A stretch of DNA of 64,000 nucleotides from an uncultured Lachnospiraceae bacterium. GTDB lineage: Bacteria > Bacillota > Clostridia > Lachnospirales > Lachnospiraceae. Location: contig URRW01000011.1 of assembly GCA_900550285.1 (NCBI GenBank), positions 1 to 64,000 on the forward strand, given 5' to 3'. Positions 24,913 through 34,076 of the stretch are shown piece by piece. Made by a program: the position numbers and the translations under genes. Under the pieces are notes generated by a model. That model was not told the origin of the DNA and searched no databases. It saw only the letters and a program-made list of their open reading frames with translations. Numbering within the stretch: position 1 is the stretch's first letter; every line of letters starts with the position of its first letter.

Positions 24913-26835
24913 ATGGCACAGAATACGACATATGACGCTTCCAGCATAACGGTGCTGGAGGGGCTTGAAGCGGTGCGCAAGCGCCCGGGCATGTACATCG
25001 GCAGCGTGTCCACAAAGGGATTAAACCACCTGATCTATGAGATCGTGGACAATGCGGTGGACGAGCATCTGGCGGGGTACTGCACCCGGATCACCGTGAT
25101 TTTGGAAGCGGACGGGTCGGCAACGGTCATCGATAACGGACGCGGTATCCCGGTGGGCATGCACGAGAAGGGCATCAGCGCGGAACGTCTGGTATTTACG
25201 ACGCTCCATGCCGGCGGAAAATTTGACAATAACGCGTATAAGACGAGCGGCGGCCTGCACGGCGTCGGTTCTTCCGTCGTAAACGCTCTTTCCAAACGCT
25301 TGACCGTAAGAGTCAAGGATGGAAAAAACATTTACGAGGATACATACGAACAGGGCAATCCGACGACCGAACTGGTCAATGGGCTTTTGCCGGTCGTCGG
25401 GCGGACGAAGGAAACGGGCACGACGATTTCCTTTCTGCCGGACGACACGATTTTTGACCGGACGCGTTTTAAGGAAGATGACGTAAAAAGCCGCCTGCAT
25501 GAGACGGCATATCTGAATCCGGCGCTGACGATCCGGTTCGAGGACCGGCGGCAGGCAGAGACAGAGGTGGCAGAATACCATGAGCCGGAGGGGATCGTCG
25601 GCTTTATCAAGGACATGAACAAATCCTGCGAGGCGGTAACGGACGTGATCGCCTTTCAGGGTGAAAGCGACGGGATTTCCGTGGAGGGCGCGTTCCAGTA
25701 CTGCAACGAGTTCCACGAAAACGTTTTGGGATTCTGCAACAATATTTACAATGCGGAGGGCGGAACCCACCTGACCGGCTTTAAGACCCAGTTTACGACG
25801 ATCATCAACAATTACGCGCGGGAGCTGAATATTTTAAAGGAAAAGGATTCCAACTTTACGGGCCCGGACGTAAGAAACGGCATGACGGCGGTTATTTCCA
25901 TCAAGCATCCCGATCCCCGTTTTGAGGGGCAGACGAAGACGAAGCTGGACAATCAGGATGCGGCGAAGGTGGTGGCAAAGGTCGCAGGCGAAGAGCTGAC
26001 GCGCTTTTTTGACCGCAATCTGGAAACGCTGAAAAATGTGATCGGCTGCGCGGAGAAGGCGGCGAAGATCCGCAGGACGGAGGAGCGCGCCAAGACCAAT
26101 ATGCTGACAAAGCAGAAATTTTCCTTTGATTCCAACGGAAAGCTGGCAAACTGCGAATCCCGCGACGCTTCCAAGTGCGAGATTTTTATCGTGGAGGGAG
26201 ATTCGGCGGGCGGCTCCGCCAAAATGGCGCGCAACCGTATGTATCAGGCGATCCTGCCGATCCGCGGCAAAATCCTGAACGTGGAAAAGGCGAGCATTGA
26301 CAAGGTTTTGGCAAACGCCGAGATCAAGACGATGATCAACGCCTTTGGCTGCGGGTTTTCGGAAGGGTTTGGCAACGATTTTGATATTTCAAAGCTGCGT
26401 TATGACAAGATCATTATTATGGCGGATGCGGACGTGGACGGCGCGCATATTTCAACGCTGCTTCTGACGCTGTTTTACCGGTTCATGCCGGAGCTGATCT
26501 TTGAAGGGCACGTTTATATCGCGATGCCCCCGCTCTACAAGGCGATGCCGGCAAAGGGAAAAGAGGAATACCTTTACGACGACAAGGCGCTGGAACGCTA
26601 CCGCAGGCGGCATAAGGGGCCGTTCCATTTACAGCGCTATAAAGGCCTGGGCGAAATGGACGCCCAGCAGCTGTGGGAAACGACGCTGGATCCGGAGACG
26701 CGCATGTTAAAGCTTGTGGAGATCGAGGACGCCCGGATGGCTTCCGAGGTAACGGAAATGCTGATGGGAACCGAGGTTCCGCCGCGCAAAGCGTTTATTT
26801 ACCGCAATGCGACGGAAGCGGAGCTGGATATTTGA
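24913..26835 (+). CDS. parE: Type II topoisomerase ATPase subunit (ParE/GyrB family)
   Basis: The 640-residue subunit has the GHKL ATPase (VRKRPGMYIGS, IYEIVDNAVDEHLAG, VIDNGRGIP, GGLHGVGSSVVNALS), the transducer and the TOPRIM domain with EGDSAGGSAKMARNR and the DADVDGAHI metal site, and the C-terminal YKGLGEMDAQQLWETT. With the downstream subunit it forms a DNA-cutting topoisomerase. The site, away from dnaA/dnaN-type genes and next to a subunit without the GyrA box, favours topoisomerase IV, but QAILPIRGKILNVEKA is also GyrB-like. Start with AAAGGAA upstream. Confidence 0.9.
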   Translation: MAQNTTYDASSITVLEGLEAVRKRPGMYIGSVSTKGLNHLIYEIVDNAVDEHLAGYCTRITVILEADGSATVIDNGRGIPVGMHEKGISAERLVFTTLHAGGKFDNNAYKTSGGLHGVGSSVVNALSKRLTVRVKDGKNIYEDTYEQGNPTTELVNGLLPVVGRTKETGTTISFLPDDTIFDRTRFKEDDVKSRLHETAYLNPALTIRFEDRRQAETEVAEYHEPEGIVGFIKDMNKSCEAVTDVIAFQGESDGISVEGAFQYCNEFHENVLGFCNNIYNAEGGTHLTGFKTQFTTIINNYARELNILKEKDSNFTGPDVRNGMTAVISIKHPDPRFEGQTKTKLDNQDAAKVVAKVAGEELTRFFDRNLETLKNVIGCAEKAAKIRRTEERAKTNMLTKQKFSFDSNGKLANCESRDASKCEIFIVEGDSAGGSAKMARNRMYQAILPIRGKILNVEKASIDKVLANAEIKTMINAFGCGFSEGFGNDFDISKLRYDKIIIMADADVDGAHISTLLLTLFYRFMPELIFEGHVYIAMPPLYKAMPAKGKEEYLYDDKALERYRRRHKGPFHLQRYKGLGEMDAQQLWETTLDPETRMLKLVEIEDARMASEVTEMLMGTEVPPRKAFIYRNATEAELDI

Positions 26836-26847
26836 TAAGGGGTTGAA

Positions 26848-29091
26848 ATGGAAGAAAACAGCAGAATCATAAAAACAGAATATTCCGAGCTGATGCAGAA
26901 GTCCTACATCGACTATGCCATGAGCGTGATCGTGGCAAGGGCGCTGCCGGATGTGCGGGACGGCTTAAAGCCCGTACAGCGCCGCGTGCTTTACGATATG
27001 TACGAGCTGGGCATCCGCGCGGACAGGCCTTACAGGAAGAGCGCCCGTATCGTCGGCGATACGATGGGTAAATACCATCCCCACGGCGACAGCTCGATCT
27101 ATGACGCGCTCGTGGTGATGGCGCAGGAGTTTAAAAAGGGACAGCCCCTGATCGACGGCCACGGCAACTTCGGCAACATCGAGGGAGACGGCGCGGCTGC
27201 CATGCGTTATACGGAAGCCCGGTTAGAGCAGATCACCCAGGCCGCCTTTTTAGAGGATCTGGACAAGGATGTGGTGGACTTTGTGCCGAACTTTGACGAG
27301 ACGGAAAAAGAGCCGTCCGTGCTTCCCTGTAAATTCCCGAACCTTCTGGTAAACGGCTCCGAAGGCATCGCAGTCGGAATGGCGACGAGCATCCCACCGC
27401 ACAATCTGGGGGAAGTGGTGGACGCAGTCAAGGCATATATGCAGGACGAGACGATCGGCACGAAGGAGCTGATGCGCTATATCCAAGGGCCGGATTTCCC
27501 CACCGGCGGCATCGTGACCAATAAGGACGACCTGCTTTCCATTTATGAAACGGGTACGGGCAAAATCAAGATCCGCGGCCGCGTGGAGACGGAAAAAGCC
27601 AAAAACGGCAAAACAAACGTCATCATCACGGAGATCCCTTATCCGATGATCGGCGCAAATATCGGCAAATTTTTATCTGACGTGGCGGCGCTTGCGGAGA
27701 CGAAAAAGACGACGGACATCGTGGACATTTCCAACCAGTCGTCCAAAGAAGGGATCCGCATCGTGATCGAATTGAAAAAAGACGCGGATGTGGACAACTT
27801 TATCAGCATGCTTTACAAAAAGACCCGCTTGGAGGATACCTTCGGTGTAAACATGCTGGCGATCGCGGACGGCAGGCCGGAGACCCTTAGCTTAAAGCAG
27901 ATCATCAAGGCAAACGTGGACTTCCAGTTTGAACTAAACCGCCGCAAGTACGAGACGCTTCTTGCAAAGGAGCAGGCAAAACGGGAGATTCAGGAGGGCC
28001 TTATCAAGGCGTGCAACGTGATCGACCTGATCATTGAGATCCTGCGCGGCTCCCGCGACCGGGCGATGGCAAAGGCGTGTCTGGTAGAGGGTGAAACGGA
28101 AGGGATCCGTTTTAAATCCCAGGAATCGGCGGTCATGGCGGCGCAGCTTCGCTTTTCCGAAAATCAGGCGAACGCCATTCTGGACATGCGCCTGTATAAG
28201 CTGATCGGGCTGGAGATCGAGGCGCTGATCAAAGACCACGAGGAAACGGTGGCAAATATTTACCGTTATGAGGATATTCTGGAACGTAAAAGCGCCATGG
28301 CGCAGGTTATCATCAACGAGCTGGACGAGCTGAAAAAAGCCTTTGGAACGAAGCGCCGTACCGTGATTGACAACTGCGCGGACGTGGTGTTTGAGGAGAA
28401 AAAGATCGAAGAAGCGGACGTTTACTGCCTGATCGACCGGTTCGGTTATACGAGGACGGTGGACGAGCCGACCCTTGAACGCAATCAGGAGGCGGCGTAT
28501 GCGGAAAACCGTTTCGTATTCAAGACAAAGAATACGGGGCGGATCTGCCTGTTTACCAATACCGGGCAGCTTTACACCGTAAAAGTGTCGGATCTGCCCT
28601 TTGGCAAATTCCGGGACAAGTCGGTTCCGCTGGATAACGTGAGCAATTTTGATTCCACAAAGGAACAGCTTTTGCTGGCGGCAGGCCAGAGCGAGCTGAA
28701 CCTGTACCGTCTTTTGTTCGTGACCCGGCAGGGCATGGCGAAGATGGTGGACGGCGGGGAATTTGACGTGATGAAGCGCACCGTCGCTGCCACAAAGCTG
28801 CAGGAGGACGACGAGGTGGCGGACGTCGCCGTTTATCAGGATCAGAAATATATCACGCTGCAGTCCAAAGAGGGGCTGTTTTTGCGCTTCGAGGTGGAAG
28901 AGATCCCGGAGAAAAAGAAAAACGCGGTGGGCGTGCGCGCCATGAAGCTTGGGGAAACGGATGAGATCGAGGCGGTTTATTATACAAAGGCAGGGGACGA
29001 AACGTCCATTCCCTACAAGAGCCGGACGCTTGTGCTCAATCAGTTAAAGCCCGCCCACAGGGACGGCAAGGGGACGAAAGTAAGAGGTTGA
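26848..29091 (+). CDS. parC: Type II topoisomerase DNA-cleavage subunit (ParC/GyrA family)
   Basis: The 747-residue subunit has the winged helix with SYIDYAMSVIVARALPDVRD, KPVQRRVLYDMYELG, HPHGDSSIYDALV and the catalytic tyrosine in AAMRYTEARLEQI. The C-terminal domain has beta-pinwheel blades but no QRRGG-type GyrA box, which is needed for negative supercoiling by gyrase; this and the shorter length favour ParC. It follows the ATPase subunit by 12 bases. ParC/GyrA hot-spot residues of quinolone resistance lie in the region D-S-S-I-Y-D, and look standard. Confidence 0.88.
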   Translation: MEENSRIIKTEYSELMQKSYIDYAMSVIVARALPDVRDGLKPVQRRVLYDMYELGIRADRPYRKSARIVGDTMGKYHPHGDSSIYDALVVMAQEFKKGQPLIDGHGNFGNIEGDGAAAMRYTEARLEQITQAAFLEDLDKDVVDFVPNFDETEKEPSVLPCKFPNLLVNGSEGIAVGMATSIPPHNLGEVVDAVKAYMQDETIGTKELMRYIQGPDFPTGGIVTNKDDLLSIYETGTGKIKIRGRVETEKAKNGKTNVIITEIPYPMIGANIGKFLSDVAALAETKKTTDIVDISNQSSKEGIRIVIELKKDADVDNFISMLYKKTRLEDTFGVNMLAIADGRPETLSLKQIIKANVDFQFELNRRKYETLLAKEQAKREIQEGLIKACNVIDLIIEILRGSRDRAMAKACLVEGETEGIRFKSQESAVMAAQLRFSENQANAILDMRLYKLIGLEIEALIKDHEETVANIYRYEDILERKSAMAQVIINELDELKKAFGTKRRTVIDNCADVVFEEKKIEEADVYCLIDRFGYTRTVDEPTLERNQEAAYAENRFVFKTKNTGRICLFTNTGQLYTVKVSDLPFGKFRDKSVPLDNVSNFDSTKEQLLLAAGQSELNLYRLLFVTRQGMAKMVDGGEFDVMKRTVAATKLQEDDEVADVAVYQDQKYITLQSKEGLFLRFEVEEIPEKKKNAVGVRAMKLGETDEIEAVYYTKAGDETSIPYKSRTLVLNQLKPAHRDGKGTKVRG

Positions 29092-29209
29092 CCTGCCGCT
29101 TTAAATGCAGTATGATGAAGCGAAAGAAAAAGCGGCGGGAAGCAGACGGAAGAAGTGCCTGCGTTTTTCCCCGCCCTTTTGTCAGACTGACAGGAGGAAT
29201 TTGGATTTT

Positions 29210-29761
29210 ATGAGAGTGATTGCGGGCGAGGCAAGAAGCCTCCCTTTAAAAACAGTTCCGGGACAGGACACGCGCCCGACCACGGACCGCATCAAGGAGA
29301 CGCTGTTTAATATGCTGCAGTCCTATCTGCCCTGCAGCGTTTTCATCGACTTGTGCAGCGGCAGCGGCAGCATCGGCATCGAAGCGATCAGCCGCGGCGC
29401 GCGGAGGGCTTATTTTGTGGAAAACGGAAGGGAAGCGGCAAAATGTATCGCGGACAACCTGCATTTTACGAAGTTTGAAGACCGCGCGACCCTGTTAAAG
29501 CAGGATGTGGTAAGCGCCCTTTCTTCCATCCACGAAAAGAGCGCCGACATTATTTTCATGGATCCGCCGTATCAGGCGGGCCTGGAAGAGCCGGTGCTTT
29601 CCGCGCTTTCACATATGCCTTATGTGACGGAGGATACGCTGATTGTCATCGAGGCGGATTTAAAGAAGGATTTTTCCTTTGCGGCAGAACTTGGATTTGC
29701 GGTAACGCGGGAAAAATGCTACAAAACAAATAAACATGTATTTTTGACAAAGGAAAATTGA
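29210..29761 (+). CDS. rsmD: 16S rRNA (guanine966-N2)-methyltransferase RsmD
   Basis: RsmD methylates G966 of 16S rRNA. The 183-residue sequence begins MRVIAGEARSLPLKT, has RPTTDRIKETLFN, motif I LCSGSGSIGIEAISRGA and the catalytic IIFMDPPYQAG. The start at 29210 lies 12 bases after CAGGAGG; a TTG at 29201 may also be used. It is followed by coaD after 1 base, as in Bacillus (ylbH-ylbI). Confidence 0.95.
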   Translation: MRVIAGEARSLPLKTVPGQDTRPTTDRIKETLFNMLQSYLPCSVFIDLCSGSGSIGIEAISRGARRAYFVENGREAAKCIADNLHFTKFEDRATLLKQDVVSALSSIHEKSADIIFMDPPYQAGLEEPVLSALSHMPYVTEDTLIVIEADLKKDFSFAAELGFAVTREKCYKTNKHVFLTKEN

Positions 29762-29762
29762 T

Positions 29763-30257
29763 ATGAATGCAGCGATTTATCCGGGAAGCTTTGATCCCGT
29801 AACCTATGGACATCTGGATGTGATCCGCCGCGCGGCGTCTATTTTTGACGAATTGACCGTGAGCGTGCTGAACAATAAAGTAAAGACTCCATTGTTTTCT
29901 GTGGAAGAACGTGTTAAAATACTGGAAGAAGCGACGAAGGATCTGCCGAATGTGAAGGTGGAGTCGTTCAGCGGCCTGCTGGTAGATTATGCGGCGAAGA
30001 AAAACGTAAACGTGGCGGTCCGCGGACTGCGCGCGATCACGGATTTTGAATATGAGCTGCAGAACGCCCAGACGAACCGGAAGCTTTCCGGGGACAGGCT
30101 GGATACGGTATTTCTGACGACGAGTCTGGAATATGCCTATTTAAGCTCGTCAAGCGTCAAAGAGATCGCCAGCTTTAACGGAGATATTTCACAGTGCGTG
30201 CCTCCTTTTGTCGCAAAGCTGGTCTACGAGAAATTCGGACTTGACCCTAAAAACTGA
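29763..30257 (+). CDS. coaD: Phosphopantetheine adenylyltransferase
   Basis: CoaD makes dephospho-CoA from 4-phosphopantetheine and ATP. The 164-residue protein shows YPGSFDPVTYGHLDVIRRA (T/HxGH nucleotidyltransferase motif), VRGLRAITDFEYELQ and YLSSSSVKEIASF. Length and motifs match the family fully. The start is coupled to the rsmD stop. Confidence 0.98.
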   Translation: MNAAIYPGSFDPVTYGHLDVIRRAASIFDELTVSVLNNKVKTPLFSVEERVKILEEATKDLPNVKVESFSGLLVDYAAKKNVNVAVRGLRAITDFEYELQNAQTNRKLSGDRLDTVFLTTSLEYAYLSSSSVKEIASFNGDISQCVPPFVAKLVYEKFGLDPKN

Positions 30258-30298
30258 GTATTCCCTTGTCCCCAGGGGTATGCGGAAATGAGGAAAAT

Positions 30299-30889
30299 AT
30301 GAGCAGCAGAATCGAACAGTTGATCGACGAAATCGAAGAATATATTGATAACTGCAAAACCCAGCCCTTTTCAAACTCCAAGATCATCGTGGATAAGGAG
30401 GAGATCGACGAGCTTTTAAGGGAGCTGCGTCAGAAGACCCCCGAGGAGATCAAGCGTTATCAGAAGATCATCAGCAACAAGGAGGCGATCTTAAACGACG
30501 CCCGCGAGAAAGCCCAGACGCTCATCAACGAGGCAACGGAACACACCTCTGAGCTGATCAATGAGCATGAGATCATGCAGCAGGCGTACGCGCAGGCAAA
30601 CGAGGTCGTGCAGCTTGCGACCCGTCAGGCGCAGGAGATCGTAGACAACGCCACGATGGAGGCGAATGCGATCAAGGAATCGATCATGCAGTATACCGAT
30701 CAGATGATGGCGAACGTAGAGGATATTGTTTCCCATGCGATCGAGGTTTCCAACGCCCATTACGGCAATCTGATCAGCGATCTAACAAGCGTGAACGAGG
30801 TCGTGCAGAACAACCGCGCGGAGTTCCGCGCCCAGAACGAGGATCTGGACGAGACGGGAAGCGCCGGGGAAGCGTTGAACGTGATGTAA
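30299..30889 (+). CDS. Coiled-coil protein, ATPase subunit B/H-like
   Basis: A 196-residue, highly charged helical protein with a long coiled coil (ILNDAREKAQTLINEATEHT and TRQAQEIVDNATMEANAIKE). Its repeat pattern resembles stalk subunits of rotary ATPases (H/b) and DivIVA-like proteins, so homologues are often mislabelled as ATPase subunits. No ATP site is seen. AGGA lies 5 bases before the ATG at 30299. A short CCCC/GGGG hairpin lies after coaD. The true role is unknown; a structural role at septum or membrane is only a guess. Confidence 0.7.
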   Translation: MSSRIEQLIDEIEEYIDNCKTQPFSNSKIIVDKEEIDELLRELRQKTPEEIKRYQKIISNKEAILNDAREKAQTLINEATEHTSELINEHEIMQQAYAQANEVVQLATRQAQEIVDNATMEANAIKESIMQYTDQMMANVEDIVSHAIEVSNAHYGNLISDLTSVNEVVQNNRAEFRAQNEDLDETGSAGEALNVM

Positions 30890-30923
30890 CGGCAGCTGTT
30901 TTGGACAGGCGGCATTTTCCTTT

Positions 30924-31844
30924 TTATAAAATCCTTACCGCCTGATACCATGCCGCCGTCAGCACGGTCAGCACTGCCTTGTGGAATACGTACTCCTTCA
31001 TGGACAGCCCCGTTCCCTGAATGCAGCTGTAGGTCTGGGCGATGCAGGACAGCCCGCCGAAGGGCAGGACGATATAAGCCCATGTGCGGGCGCTTTTTGG
31101 CAGGCGCGCCAGTCCGCTGGTGACCTCAAAGAGCGGGGACATCATGGCGGTCAGTGCAGGATATGACGAAAGCAGGATCATCGGAAGCAGGTTTAAGAGG
31201 CTGCAGAAGATCATGTAGCCGCCCAGCGCGGTAATGGAGGACAGCCCGGACAGAATGGATTCGTGCAGGCAGGAGAGCAGCCGGGAAGGTGTGACAACAG
31301 CTTCGGACAGGCAGGCTTTGTCCGAAAAAGGAACCGTCCTGTACAGCGTGCAGCGCAGGATAATCCCGTAAAGAAGCGGCACGGCATACATCCCTGTCCA
31401 GACGGTCAGCGGACGTGTGACGGGAAATAAAGACAGCATATATCCGGCAAAATACACAGGCCCGATGTTGTTGGTAAACGCCAGCAGCAGCGAGGCCTCT
31501 TTTTTGCTGATCTTGCCCGCAGAAAGGCTCTGGGCGCAGACCCTTGCGCCCATGGGAAAGCCGCATAAAAAGCCGATGAGGATACAGTACAGGCAGGAAT
31601 CGGACAGCCGGAAAACCGGACGCAGCAGGGGCGCAAAAAAAGAAGCGATGCTGTCGGAAAGCCCCAGACGGATAAGCAGCCCCGAAAGGATCATGAACGG
31701 CAAAAGCGCCGGGATCATTTTTAAAAACCAGAGGTTTAAGCCATCCAGCGCAAGGGCGGCGGACTGTCCGGGAAAAAGCAGCATGGAAACCGCCATCGCC
31801 GCAAAAAAGAGAAGGAGCATATATTTTGTGAGCTTTTTTTGCAT
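30924..31844 (-). CDS. ylbJ: YlbJ-like sporulation membrane protein (nucleoside recognition domain)
   Basis: A 306-residue protein with about eight membrane helices and the Gate/nucleoside-recognition signatures PALLPFMILSGLLIRLG, GFLCGFPMGARVCAQSL and FTNNIGPVYFAGYMLSLF near residues 100-145. YlbJ in Bacillus subtilis is needed for spore coat/cortex integrity and follows ylbI (coaD); here it lies after coaD in the opposite direction. An ATG at 31844 is chosen; a TTG at 31856 is the longer option. The ribosome site is weak. Confidence 0.8.
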   Translation of the reverse strand: MQKKLTKYMLLLFFAAMAVSMLLFPGQSAALALDGLNLWFLKMIPALLPFMILSGLLIRLGLSDSIASFFAPLLRPVFRLSDSCLYCILIGFLCGFPMGARVCAQSLSAGKISKKEASLLLAFTNNIGPVYFAGYMLSLFPVTRPLTVWTGMYAVPLLYGIILRCTLYRTVPFSDKACLSEAVVTPSRLLSCLHESILSGLSSITALGGYMIFCSLLNLLPMILLSSYPALTAMMSPLFEVTSGLARLPKSARTWAYIVLPFGGLSCIAQTYSCIQGTGLSMKEYVFHKAVLTVLTAAWYQAVRIL

Positions 31845-31923
31845 TCTTTCTACCAAAGCATTCTGAATTATAGTATACTAGAGCATATGAGAAACGAGAA
31901 CAAATCATGCAGGGAGGGACATT

Positions 31924-32625
31924 TTGATCAGGCTGGATAAATTCTTATGTGAAGCCGGCGCAGGAAGCCGCAGCGAAGTGAAGCTTTTGATAAAAAAAGG
32001 GCGCGTGACGATCAACGGCGCCGTGGCAAAAGCGCCGGAGACGAAGGTGGACGAAAAAAACGATCAGGTGGCGCTGGACGCGCAGCCGCTTTCCTATGAA
32101 AAATTTGTTTATTACATGCTCCATAAGCCGGCGGGCGTTGTGACCGCCACAAGGGACAATCATGAAAAGACGGTCATGGAGCTTTTAAAGGACGCGCCGG
32201 GAAAGGATCTTTTTCCGGCAGGGCGGCTGGATAAGGATACGGAGGGGCTTTTGCTGATTACCAACGACGGGGCGCTGTCCCACCGGCTTTTGTCCCCGGC
32301 AAAGCATGTGGACAAGACGTATCTGGTCCGGACAAAAGCGCCCGTGACGGATGAAATGCGCCGCCGTCTGGAGGAAGGGGTGGACATCGGGGACGAGAAG
32401 CCGACGCTTCCGGCAAAGACAGAGCTGACCGAGGACGGCCGGCTTTTGCTGACGGTCACAGAAGGGCGTTTCCATCAGGTAAAGCGGATGCTTTCGGCGG
32501 TCGGAAACGAGGTTGTATATTTAAAGCGCCTTTCCATGGGGCCGCTTGTTTTGGACGGGGCGCTTTCAAAGGGGGAATACCGGGCGCTGACGCCGGAGGA
32601 AAAGGCGGCGCTCGGCATCGGATAG
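31924..32625 (+). CDS. Pseudouridine synthase, RsuA/RluB family
   Basis: A 233-residue enzyme with an N-terminal S4 domain (IRLDKFLCEAGAGSRSEVKL) and the RsuA catalytic core PAGRLDKDTEGLLLITNDG, with Asp as nucleophile, and GRFHQVKRML. It modifies uridine in rRNA; 16S U516 is typical of RsuA but the target is not proven. The start is TTG, 5 bases after GGAGGG. Confidence 0.92.
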   Translation: MIRLDKFLCEAGAGSRSEVKLLIKKGRVTINGAVAKAPETKVDEKNDQVALDAQPLSYEKFVYYMLHKPAGVVTATRDNHEKTVMELLKDAPGKDLFPAGRLDKDTEGLLLITNDGALSHRLLSPAKHVDKTYLVRTKAPVTDEMRRRLEEGVDIGDEKPTLPAKTELTEDGRLLLTVTEGRFHQVKRMLSAVGNEVVYLKRLSMGPLVLDGALSKGEYRALTPEEKAALGIG

Positions 32626-32694
32626 GTGCAGGAGGGCATTGCTGTTGCAAAGCCGGGAAAAACGGGAACAGACGGCGGCAGAACAGGAGGACAT

Positions 32695-33477
32695 ATGAGC
32701 AATAATATTATCGTGATCACAGGCGCTTCCAGCGGAATGGGACGGGAATTTGCCATGCAGCTCGACAGAGGGCTTTCCTCGGTGGACGAGTTCTGGCTTG
32801 TGGCAAGGCGGATCGGACGGATGAAGGAAATGGCGGAAAAAATGCGCCACCGCGTCAAGATCCTCCCGCTGGATCTGACAAACGAAGGCGATCTGGATAT
32901 TTTAAAGGAGAGCCTGCTGGAAGAAAAGCCTGCCGTGCGGATGCTGATCAACTGCGCGGGCTATGGAATGATGGGCGACGTAGAGCAGATCCCGCAAAAG
33001 GAGCAGGCGGGACAGGTGGATTTGAACTGCCGCGCCCTCGTGGAAGTAACGCAGCTGTGCCTGCCCTATATGAAAAAGAAAAGCCGGATTATCCAGCTTG
33101 CCAGCAGCGCGGCGTTTCTGCCCCAGCCGGGCTTTGCGGTATATGCGGCGACCAAATCCTTTGTGCTGAGCTTTTCTAGGGCGCTCAGGGCAGAATTAAA
33201 GCAAAGGCAGATCTATGTGACGACCGTATGCCCGGGCCCTGTGCGGACGGAATTTTTCGAGGTGGCAGAGCAGTACGCCTCCACCCTCGCGATCAAAAAA
33301 TATACGATGGTGGAAGCAGAGCGGGTTGTAAGGGAAGCGCTGCAGGCGAGCTGCAAAAACAGGCCGATGTCCGTATGCAGCCTGCCGATGCAGCTTTTCT
33401 GGGCGGGAACGCGCCTGCTGCCGCAGGACGCAATGCTCTGGGCGGCTCAGAAGATGCGGAAGAAAGGAAATGACTGA
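32695..33477 (+). CDS. Short-chain dehydrogenase/reductase
   Basis: A 260-residue SDR. The NAD(P) site reads VITGASSGMGREFAMQLD; NCAGYGM, the catalytic SSAAF and YAATKSF (Y-x-x-x-K) are all present, and VCPGPVRTEFF follows. The profile with PGPVRTEFF is that of the DltE/YqjQ-like group; the substrate is unknown. AGGAGG stands 6 bases before the ATG. Confidence 0.9.
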   Translation: MSNNIIVITGASSGMGREFAMQLDRGLSSVDEFWLVARRIGRMKEMAEKMRHRVKILPLDLTNEGDLDILKESLLEEKPAVRMLINCAGYGMMGDVEQIPQKEQAGQVDLNCRALVEVTQLCLPYMKKKSRIIQLASSAAFLPQPGFAVYAATKSFVLSFSRALRAELKQRQIYVTTVCPGPVRTEFFEVAEQYASTLAIKKYTMVEAERVVREALQASCKNRPMSVCSLPMQLFWAGTRLLPQDAMLWAAQKMRKKGND

Positions 33478-33485
33478 CAAAACAA

Positions 33486-34067
33486 ATGAAGGCTGGGACA
33501 AAACAACTGAAAAAAGGCGAAAAAGGCTATCTGGCACATCATAAAAAAACGGCGGTGACAAAGACGGTTATCTTATTTTTGCTGCCGCTTGCGATACTGG
33601 CGCTGGGCTGGTGGTCCACCGGGACGAGAGAGAACCTTCTGACGGTCGTGGCGGTGTTGGGCTGCCTGCCCGCCTGCCGAAGCGCGGCAAATCTTGTGGC
33701 GCTTCTTGGCTGCAAGGGGATTTCGGAGGCGGATCATCAAAAGATCGCGCCCCATGTAAAAAACTGCGAGGCGTTTGAAGAGCTGGCGTTTACCAGCTAT
33801 GAAAAGACATGGCAGATCCGCCACATGGCATTTTGCGGAAACGACCTGATCGGCTATACGGATCAGGAAAAATGCGATCCGAAGGCGTGTGAGAGGCATT
33901 TAAGCCAGCTGCTTTCAAAGGATCAGATCGGCGGCGTAAATGTTAAGATCTTTACGGATCTGCCCCGGTATGTAAACCGGATAGACGAGCTTTCCCGGAA
34001 AGAAACGCAGACAGACAGCCGGCTGGCGGCGCAGGTGCGTTCCCTGCTGCTTGCTGTTTCTTTATAG
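33486..34067 (+). CDS. Conserved membrane protein, function unknown
   Basis: A 193-residue protein with two helices near residues 26-65 (VILFLLPLAILALGWWS and NLLTVVAVLGCLPACRSAAN) and a soluble C-terminal half with FEELAFTSYEKTWQIRHMA and NVKIFTDLPRYVNRIDELS. No catalytic motif is visible. It lies between an SDR and a pseudouridine synthase gene in a run of short gaps. The first residues are basic. I do not recognise the family. Confidence 0.7.
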   Translation: MKAGTKQLKKGEKGYLAHHKKTAVTKTVILFLLPLAILALGWWSTGTRENLLTVVAVLGCLPACRSAANLVALLGCKGISEADHQKIAPHVKNCEAFEELAFTSYEKTWQIRHMAFCGNDLIGYTDQEKCDPKACERHLSQLLSKDQIGGVNVKIFTDLPRYVNRIDELSRKETQTDSRLAAQVRSLLLAVSL

Positions 34068-34076
34068 GTGGCAGCT

